From Candidatus Kerfeldbacteria bacterium (GTDB lineage Bacteria > Patescibacteriota > Patescibacteriia > UBA9570): 37,366 bases of DNA. This document shows, one piece after another, positions 32,047-37,366 of the stretch. Positions within the stretch are counted from its first letter, which is position 1. The number at the start of each line of letters is the position of its first letter. A program made the position numbers and the translations under genes. The stretch covers positions 76,581 to 113,946 of the forward strand of contig JACPGK010000002.1 of assembly GCA_016182495.1 (NCBI GenBank), read 5' to 3'. The notes beneath the pieces are model-generated. The model was given only the letters and a program-made list of their open reading frames with translations. It did no database searches and was not told the origin of the DNA.

Positions 32047-32871
32047 TTATAACCAACCAAAATGTTGCAAGCCTTCTACAATTCCGGCTACATAATTACC
32101 ATTCATGCCCTGGTACCCACCCTGCGCAAAATAAATTTTATCGAGCACGCCTTTTGTTTGAGCCAACTGTTTGATTTCATCTTTAACAGCCGGTGCAGCA
32201 TTATTGACTACGATGGCTTTATACCCACTGGTTAACGGTTCAAGGTCGTTACCACTATCACCAGCATACACTACTTGATCAGTCGTTATGTTTAGCTTTT
32301 TGATGAGGTAATCAACGGCCTGACGTTTAGTGGCACTGGCAGGTAAAATATCTAACAGCCCAGTTTTAACCACCTGGTCAATGCTAAAAATAACCGCGGC
32401 GGCAATGGTATGTTGTCGCAAAATCTGTTGGATCTGATTAATTAATGTTACATGATCAATCTCAACTGGTGTAAAATAACTCAACTTAAAGCGGTTCTGT
32501 TTAGCTGGCGGTTGTAATGTTAACTGGGAAAATTGTTTTAGCCAACTAGCTATATCTGGACCAGTGTAGCCTTTCCAATCAACCCCAATTTGGTTTGACC
32601 AAGCTTCATCAATCACAAAACTATGATCACGGCAACTATAAATAGTAGTGCCTACATCGCTGATAATGGTATGTGCCAGTGGAACGTGGTATTCAGTTAA
32701 GGCTTTTTGAATCAGACCTAAATCTCGCCCAGAAACATAGGCCAAGTGCACTTGTGGTCGCTGAACAAAATTCGTAAACAACTCCATGGCACCTGGTGAT
32801 AACGGCTCAACGCCATTCGGCAACACGGTACAATCAAGATCACTAGCTAATAAATACAGCGGCTGGTTCAT
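32047..32871 (-). CDS. HAD-superfamily sugar phosphatase (sucrose-phosphatase-like)
   Basis: 274 aa. HAD motif I is SDLDCTVLP (D11, D13; Cys replaces the usual Gly). Motif II is AYVSGRDL, the Lys is in SATKRQAVDYLIKKL, and motif IV is VVYAGDSGNDLEPL. The cap and the GDSGND form match the HAD-IIB / sucrose-6-phosphate phosphatase group. Its start overlaps the glycoside hydrolase stop by 4 nt, and an SPS-like glycosyltransferase is divergent. It probably dephosphorylates the phosphorylated disaccharide that the transferase makes; the exact sugar is not readable. Confidence 0.85.
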   Translation of the reverse strand: MNQPLYLLASDLDCTVLPNGVEPLSPGAMELFTNFVQRPQVHLAYVSGRDLGLIQKALTEYHVPLAHTIISDVGTTIYSCRDHSFVIDEAWSNQIGVDWKGYTGPDIASWLKQFSQLTLQPPAKQNRFKLSYFTPVEIDHVTLINQIQQILRQHTIAAAVIFSIDQVVKTGLLDILPASATKRQAVDYLIKKLNITTDQVVYAGDSGNDLEPLTSGYKAIVVNNAAPAVKDEIKQLAQTKGVLDKIYFAQGGYQGMNGNYVAGIVEGLQHFGWL

Positions 32872-34040
32872 AGCTTGATTGCATCTAACACTATTACTTT
32901 GTTGGCTGCGCTGGTGCGCTGGGCAATGATATACAATGCCGCATTCCAGGTGAGTTGAGGAGTTCCGCCAGTGGCATAAGTGTCACCGACTCTGTATTCA
33001 TAAAATGTATTAGCATTGGCAGCCGCTATAGCTGCCAGGTATTGTTTAGCCAAAGCGCTATGACCACGGCGCACTAAATCAATCACGTACCAACCAGTAA
33101 TCATTGGCCATAACCCCCCATTGTGATAATGATGTGGTTTGTTTTTAAAGGCAAAACTATATGATTGATTTAATTCTGTCCAAGCGCTATCAGTTTCAGT
33201 GATCACCGGATAAAAAGCTGGCAATAGGTAATGAGTTTTTTCGGCAAAATGCTCGGCAATAAACTGATCGATAACCCTAGCCTGATCGACATTGGCTAAA
33301 CCAAATACGCTGGCTAAGATATTCGCCCAGCTATCAAACTGTACACTATAACCAAATGGTGAAAATGATGCCATCCAGTATGATGTGGTGGGCGCTTGAT
33401 CATACACTGCCTGATGATACACATATTGCTTTTTTGTAGTTCGTTGCTGTAACCAATAGTTCACCGTAATCAGCTGCCACAAACCATCCAGCGCTACTGA
33501 CTGTTGCATTAACTTGGCATATTCTTGTTGCGCCCGATAATATAATAATTGATCGTACAACACATACCCTCCCCGAGTATATTCATCTGCCCAATCACCT
33601 GTATCTGGTACATACAGCAGGCCACGGTTATTGTATTCCCAGGCTTGCAACACCTGTCGCGCTTTTACCAGGTGAGGACGAAGCTGTTCAAGAGTAGTAG
33701 TATCGCCAGTAGCCGTATAATACTGCCCCACCCCAATAATAAACCAAAGGGTGGCATCTACTCGGCCGGCACTACCACCGTAACTTACCTGTTGTGTAGT
33801 GGCATCAATATTGCTAGCAATTTGACCAGCGGTACCTTGATAGTTTGCCAAGGTTAGTAAACTACAACGAAAACAATCAATCAAATTGGCTTGACCACTA
33901 GCCAAGGCTGCTAAACCAGCCAGCACACTATCACGTGCCCAAATGCGTTTGTAATTATCGCGTGGCGTAGGACTAGCAATAAACCCGGCTGGGGTGACTG
34001 CTTGTGATAATAATTTTAAAGCCGCTCCAGTTGCATCCAT
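32868..34040 (-). CDS. (alpha/alpha)6-barrel glycoside hydrolase, GH15/GH100-like
   Basis: 390 aa, no signal peptide, so cytoplasmic. Seen: NYKRIWARDSVLAGLAAL (the W-x-RD block of glucoamylases and neutral invertases), SYGGSAGRVDATLWFIIGVGQYY, VPDTGDWADEY with probable catalytic acids, and C-terminal NGGLWPMITGWYVIDLVRRG and GGTPQLTWNAALYII. Such proteins cleave alpha-glucosides or sucrose. The neighbours favour a sucrose-type substrate (neutral-invertase-like), but a debranching or trehalase-like role is possible. Operonic with the HAD phosphatase. Confidence 0.75.
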   Translation of the reverse strand: MDATGAALKLLSQAVTPAGFIASPTPRDNYKRIWARDSVLAGLAALASGQANLIDCFRCSLLTLANYQGTAGQIASNIDATTQQVSYGGSAGRVDATLWFIIGVGQYYTATGDTTTLEQLRPHLVKARQVLQAWEYNNRGLLYVPDTGDWADEYTRGGYVLYDQLLYYRAQQEYAKLMQQSVALDGLWQLITVNYWLQQRTTKKQYVYHQAVYDQAPTTSYWMASFSPFGYSVQFDSWANILASVFGLANVDQARVIDQFIAEHFAEKTHYLLPAFYPVITETDSAWTELNQSYSFAFKNKPHHYHNGGLWPMITGWYVIDLVRRGHSALAKQYLAAIAAANANTFYEYRVGDTYATGGTPQLTWNAALYIIAQRTSAANKVIVLDAIKL

Positions 34041-34050
34041 ACTAGTGGAT

Positions 34051-34056
34051 AGTATA
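34051..34056 (-). promoter_or_regulatory. -10 box of the hydrolase/phosphatase operon
   Basis: TATACT on the minus strand, 10 nt before the ATG at 34040; a poor -35 (TTTCAT) lies 17 nt upstream. It overlaps the divergent glycosyltransferase promoter region. Confidence 0.5.
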
Positions 34057-34064
34057 GCACTTGA

Positions 34065-34093
34065 TTGACTACTATGAAAAAAATTGCTATATT
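34065..34093 (+). promoter_or_regulatory. promoter of the glycosyltransferase gene
   Basis: TTGACT (34065-34070), a 17-nt spacer and TATATT (34088-34093), with the ATG at 34105 only 11 nt after the -10 box. Near-consensus, with a very short predicted leader. Confidence 0.68.
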
Positions 34094-34104
34094 TATGTTC
34101 TTGT

Positions 34105-35367
34105 ATGCGCTTGTTAATGATTTCAGATCACTGCGACCCGCTGGCCGAATTAGGCGGTAAAGAAGCTGGCGGTCAAACTGTGTATGTGCGAACGCTGGCC
34201 CAATTTTTGAGTGACTTTGGTGTCAACGTTGACGTGTACACCAGATGGGATCAAGCCAGTAAAAAAGAAGTGGTGCAAATGGGCCCCCGCTGGCGAGTGA
34301 TTCGAGCATTGGCCGGGCCAAAAAATTATGTACCACCCGATCAACGCGTTGGTTTATTAGATTGGTTTAGTCGATCTATTCTTTGGCGTACTAAATATGA
34401 ACGGCTACGCTACGATATTATTCATAGCAATTATTGGCCAGCCGGTTTAATTGGTTTAAGCATTAAACAATCTCTCCATCTACCACTGGTGCATGTGTAT
34501 CATTCATTAGCTCGTTCAAAATATGAAGCGATGCGTCGATCTAACACACCAATTGATTTCATTGCTTACCATCAGCGATTGTCGGCTGAAACAACTATTG
34601 CTCAACACAGCAGCCGCATTATTTCTACTAGCCCTGGCGAAAAGCAACTGATTCGCCAATGGTATAATGTTCCTGGAGAAAAAATTGATGTTATCCCGAT
34701 TGGAATTAATCCGGTCATTTTTCATTCAGTCAATCAAGATTTCTCTCGCCGCGAACTAGGTTGGTCGACTAAAAAAAAGATTATTTTGTATGTTGGTCGG
34801 ATTGAATGGCACAAAGGTATCGGCACATTAATTGAGGCTATGGCCCAGCTGGTCCGTGATCAGCCTGAAGTGTACTTGTATATTGTTGGGGGTGCTAAAT
34901 CAAAAACTGGTCAACAGTTAGAAGCAGAAGAACAGCAGCGTTTGCAAAACCTAATGCGGCAACATAAACTGGATCGGTACATCACGTTTGTTGGACCAAA
35001 ACGTCAAGATGAATTAGCACTGTATTATAGTGCTGCTGATGTGACTGCCATTCCATCGTACTATGAACCATTTGGTATCGTGCCATTAGAATCGATGGCT
35101 TGTGGTACGCCAGTAGTAGCGTCGCGCACTGGCGGGATGAAATATACTATGGTGGATGGTGAAACCGGTTACTTTGCTGAACCAATGAATGTTGCTGATT
35201 TGGCCCGAAAAATAAATCGCATTCTATCTAAGAACAAATCGCACTATACGCGCAACTGTATTTGGCGTGTACAAAATCAATTTTTTTGGCCAAAAATTGC
35301 TCAAAAATATTTGACCTACTTTTTGGCTTTGAACGAAAAAAATTCCACATTGCCGGCTCAATCGTAG
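34105..35367 (+). CDS. GT4 glycosyltransferase, sucrose-phosphate-synthase-like
   Basis: 420 aa from the ATG at 34105 (MRLLMISDHCDP); an upstream in-frame TTG at 34084 would fall within the promoter region. N-terminal GGKEAGGQTVYVRTLAQFL matches the GGQ-x-x-Y-V acceptor loop of sucrose-phosphate and mannosylfructose-phosphate synthases. In the C-terminal half, ILYVGRIEWHKGIGTLIEAM and the E-x7-E region PSYYEPFGIVPLESMACGTPVVASRTGGMK bind the nucleotide sugar. With the neighbouring HAD phosphatase it forms a synthase/phosphatase pair. Specificity for sucrose is inferred from context; other GT4 sugars are possible. Confidence 0.85.
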   Translation: MRLLMISDHCDPLAELGGKEAGGQTVYVRTLAQFLSDFGVNVDVYTRWDQASKKEVVQMGPRWRVIRALAGPKNYVPPDQRVGLLDWFSRSILWRTKYERLRYDIIHSNYWPAGLIGLSIKQSLHLPLVHVYHSLARSKYEAMRRSNTPIDFIAYHQRLSAETTIAQHSSRIISTSPGEKQLIRQWYNVPGEKIDVIPIGINPVIFHSVNQDFSRRELGWSTKKKIILYVGRIEWHKGIGTLIEAMAQLVRDQPEVYLYIVGGAKSKTGQQLEAEEQQRLQNLMRQHKLDRYITFVGPKRQDELALYYSAADVTAIPSYYEPFGIVPLESMACGTPVVASRTGGMKYTMVDGETGYFAEPMNVADLARKINRILSKNKSHYTRNCIWRVQNQFFWPKIAQKYLTYFLALNEKNSTLPAQS

Positions 35368-35401
35368 CATGCTATAGTACGGCTGCTTTGAAAATATCAT
35401 T

Positions 35402-35477
35402 GGGCCCGTAGCTCATCTGGTAGAGCGCGTCATTCGCATTGACGAGGTAAGCGGTTCGAGTCCGCTCGGGTCCACCA
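35402..35477 (+). tRNA. tRNA-Ala (anticodon CGC), CCA encoded
   Basis: Acceptor GGGCCCG/CGGGTCC with the alanine identity pair G3-U70, D arm GCTC/GAGC, anticodon stem CGTCA/TGACG around TTCGCAT (CGC), T arm AGCGG-TTCGAGT-CCGCT, discriminator A, encoded CCA. The last A of CCA is also the first base of the ATG of the following gene. Confidence 0.96.
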
Positions 35478-36616
35478 TGCGTCAAGTATTTCGTTATCTG
35501 CGTCAAGCTAAATTTCGCTATCGTCCACTAGCAGAAGTTCAGCTGCGTCGAACAGCTCTCTATCATAATGTACGGTTGGTGCAACAAACGCTGGCTCCAG
35601 TACAAGTTGCTCCGGTGCTAAAAAGTAATGCCTATGGTCATGGTTTAATTCCAATCGCGCAATTACTCGATAATCAGAAATTACCATTTTTAGTGATTGA
35701 TTCGTATTATGAAGCCCTAATTTTACGCAACGAAGGTATCCGTACTCCCCTGCTCATTATTGGTTATTCTCATCCGGATAATGTCAGCAACAATCACTTA
35801 CCAGCTATTGCCTTTACAGTCACTAGCTTACCCGAATTACAGCTACTGTGTCAGCGTATTCACAAACCAACTACGATTCATTTAAAAATTGATACTGGCA
35901 TGCATCGTCAAGGTATCCTTCTCACTGAAATTCCCGATGCCATCCAAGCTCTACACACCCAAACCAATCTTCAGTTGGCAGGTATTGCTTCACACTTAGC
36001 TGATGCTGATAATACCGACTCTACTTTTACTGCACAACAAATTGTGCGGTGGAATAGTGTAGTAGAACAATTTATCCAACAGTTCCCTACCTTAAAATAC
36101 TATCATTTATCGGCTACTAGTGGTCTGGCTCATCACTCAACTATCACAGCGAATGTGATGCGCTTAGGCTTAGGTTTGTATGGTATATCATCAAGCCCGT
36201 TATTGCAGCTTGATTTTCAACCAGTATTGAGTTTAATCACAGTGCTTAGCTCCATTAAAACTGTTTCGGCCGGAGAGCGGATTGGGTATAATGGGATTTA
36301 TCAAACTACCCAAGCCGCCACCATCGCTACCATTCCCATGGGTTATTATGAAGGAGTGGATCGTCGATTATCAAACGTAGGCATCATGACCATGGGTGAT
36401 GCGGTTTGTCCGATTCGTGGCCGAGTGAGTATGAATATTACTTCGCTTGATGTATCAGCGGTAGCTAAGCCTAAGCTTAATGATCCGGTGATTGTGATGA
36501 GTGCCAATCCAGCAGCGCCAAATTGTGTAGCGGCTTTAGCCAAGCTGTGCGGTACAATTCCGTATGAATTATTAGTTCACTTACCAGCCACACTGCGTCG
36601 TACTATTATTGATTAA
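35477..36616 (+). CDS. alr: alanine racemase
   Basis: 379 aa. It interconverts L- and D-Ala for peptidoglycan. Seen: YRPLAEVQLRRTALYHNVRLV, VAPVLKSNAYGHGL with the PLP lysine K49, LKIDTGMHRQGI, SHLADAD, MRLGLGLYGI, RIGYNGIY with the catalytic Tyr271, and IPMGYYEGVDRRLSN. The only usual start codon before the conserved region is the ATG at 35477, which shares its A with the tRNA-Ala CCA end. About 16 residues precede the conserved PLAEV, so no sequence is missing. Its stop overlaps the convergent lipoprotein gene by 4 nt. Confidence 0.95.
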   Translation: MRQVFRYLRQAKFRYRPLAEVQLRRTALYHNVRLVQQTLAPVQVAPVLKSNAYGHGLIPIAQLLDNQKLPFLVIDSYYEALILRNEGIRTPLLIIGYSHPDNVSNNHLPAIAFTVTSLPELQLLCQRIHKPTTIHLKIDTGMHRQGILLTEIPDAIQALHTQTNLQLAGIASHLADADNTDSTFTAQQIVRWNSVVEQFIQQFPTLKYYHLSATSGLAHHSTITANVMRLGLGLYGISSSPLLQLDFQPVLSLITVLSSIKTVSAGERIGYNGIYQTTQAATIATIPMGYYEGVDRRLSNVGIMTMGDAVCPIRGRVSMNITSLDVSAVAKPKLNDPVIVMSANPAAPNCVAALAKLCGTIPYELLVHLPATLRRTIID

Positions 36617-37011
36617 TTGATTGGAATAGCCACAATCCACCATTGGCCGTTAATTTGTTTTACTTTCAATTGATCGCTGGTGATGTTACCAGGTTGACCG
36701 GCTAGCATAAATTCAACTGTAACAGTGACGTGACCATCGTTATAGCCCCCGATGGTATACTGTGTCACTGTCCACTGGCTCACCTTGGACCAGGCTTTTT
36801 GAAATTTATCTTTTTGTTGGGCTTTATCAGCTACTAAAGTAAGGGCGGTGGTGAAATCGTTATCCTGTATTGCTTGATAAAACGCCGCCGCTACTTTTTC
36901 TGGAGAAGTTTGAGCGTCGACTAAAGGATTAACAGCTGGTGGAGTACTAGCGCTGCAACCAACCATCACAACTGCTAAAAAAGTAATTAAGATAGTTTGT
37001 AAGTGTTTCAT
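36613..37011 (-). CDS. small lipoprotein, DUF4878/SnoaL-like fold
   Basis: 132 aa. The signal peptide ends in a lipobox-like VVMVGCSAS, with Cys19 as the probable lipid anchor. The mature domain (SPEKVAAAFYQAIQDNDFTTALTLVADKAQ... YTIGGYNDGHVTVTVEFMLAG... WWIVAIPIN) has the helix-then-beta pattern of DUF4878 and related NTF2-like lipoproteins of unknown role. It is convergent with alr, and no partner gene is visible. Confidence 0.75.
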   Translation of the reverse strand: MKHLQTILITFLAVVMVGCSASTPPAVNPLVDAQTSPEKVAAAFYQAIQDNDFTTALTLVADKAQQKDKFQKAWSKVSQWTVTQYTIGGYNDGHVTVTVEFMLAGQPGNITSDQLKVKQINGQWWIVAIPIN

Positions 37012-37091
37012 ACTATCATATCTAATTTACTTTCTATACATATATTCTTATATTAGCTGATATTTACTAGCTCGTCCAAGTTTTAAAACTA

Positions 37092-37135
37092 AACAAAAAG
37101 CAGCCCCGGACACAATCGTGAGATCATGCCGGGGC
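37092..37135 (-). terminator. intrinsic terminator after the FG-GAP gene
   Basis: Minus-strand GCCCCGG (37135-37129) pairs with CCGGGGC (37109-37103) across a 19-nt loop, followed by T-rich CTTTTTGTTT. It ends the partial surface-protein gene about 60 nt downstream of its stop. The rest of 37012-37192 shows no gene. Confidence 0.65.
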
Positions 37136-37192
37136 GTGAACTTGTCCGCCGGAGCGTTAGCGAAGGTGGACGTTGATTCGAAGGAACGAAGT

Positions 37193-37366
37193 TTACGGCA
37201 CCACTTCCACCAGGAAGCCCTGCACGCCGTAGGATCCACTGGGATCCGTCCCGAAGTTGGTGATCAGGGTGATCGGAGGCCAGGCGAAGCTGGTACCGGT
37301 GGAGTAGGCCACTTGCCAGGTACCGGTCGTAGGAGTGAACACCACGGCATCGTCTTTACCGTCAGC
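37193..37366 (-). CDS. C-terminal end of an FG-GAP/VCBS-like secreted protein (5' part off the right edge)
   Basis: 57 residues are visible, ending in TAA. GKDDAVVFTPTTGTWQVAYS matches the FG-GAP/VCBS repeat pattern (G-D-G-K-x-D-x-x-V-x-x-P-S-x-G-x-W), a Ca2+-binding propeller blade. The tail VQGFLVEVVP is probably the last strand. The codons are strongly G/C-ending (GTG, CTG, ATC, ACC), unlike the AT-rich neighbours, which hints at recent acquisition. A surface role is inferred from the family. Confidence 0.68.
   Translation of the reverse strand, partial: ADGKDDAVVFTPTTGTWQVAYSTGTSFAWPPITLITNFGTDPSGSYGVQGFLVEVVP

Noticed and set aside
1..37366. CRISPR array, rRNA genes or prophage structural genes
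   Set aside because: No regularly spaced repeats, rRNA-like sequence or phage structural motifs were seen anywhere in the window.

Overview
This AT-rich, tightly packed bacterial window looks like a Candidate Phyla Radiation (Patescibacteria, probably Parcubacteria-like) chromosome. This assignment is an inference. It rests on the compact ATGA-overlapping operons, the many surface or secreted proteins of unknown function, the recombinase and transposase types, and near-leaderless promoters. TGA ends several real genes, including carA, so the Gracilibacteria/SR1 code (TGA = Gly) is excluded.

Left part (1-22613), almost all on the minus strand. carAB (carB runs off the left edge) has its own promoter and a short leader. 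Upstream lie gatB and a small sulfotransferase-like gene. A seven-gene operon (11529 down to 5335) encodes a TSP3-repeat membrane protein, a D,D-carboxypeptidase, a RecB-like nuclease, an ECF sigma factor, a probable anti-sigma factor, a secreted coiled-coil protein and a secreted propeller-like protein, and closes with a clear terminator. A plus-strand sensor histidine kinase is divergent from it. A second operon (19767 down to 13076) carries a membrane protein, an aminotransferase, NAD kinase, a HAM1 pyrophosphatase, a beta-CASP nuclease, a YtxH-like protein, flavokinase and riboflavin synthase. A third (22613 down to 19872) carries an FMN reductase, a DUF475 protein and an RNA methyltransferase.

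Island (about 22660-31890). The host gene order is interrupted by a plus-strand block bounded by a perfect 72-bp inverted repeat (22686-22757 / 30683-30754) and ending beside a tRNA-Val gene. It holds two insertion sequences, one with a 20-bp terminal inverted repeat and an apparent 6-bp target duplication, then a threonine operon: thrA (aspartokinase/homoserine dehydrogenase), asd, a shikimate-kinase-like P-loop kinase and thrC. The operon is preceded by a leader peptide with eight consecutive Thr codons and an intrinsic terminator, which together look like a classical thr attenuator. No thrB is present. The shikimate-kinase-like protein occupies its slot and is the best candidate for an unusual homoserine kinase. 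A broken serine recombinase and an inverted partial copy of its 3' part close the island.

Right part (31897-37366). tRNA-Val(CAC) is followed by a divergent set resembling a sucrose-type pathway: HAD phosphatase and GH15/GH100-like hydrolase on minus, SPS-like glycosyltransferase on plus. Next come tRNA-Ala(CGC), whose encoded CCA shares one base with the start codon of alanine racemase, a convergent lipoprotein gene, a terminator, and the C-terminal end of an FG-GAP/VCBS-like protein that runs off the right edge and is visibly richer in GC than its neighbours.

All family names come from reading motifs by eye. No database search was possible.
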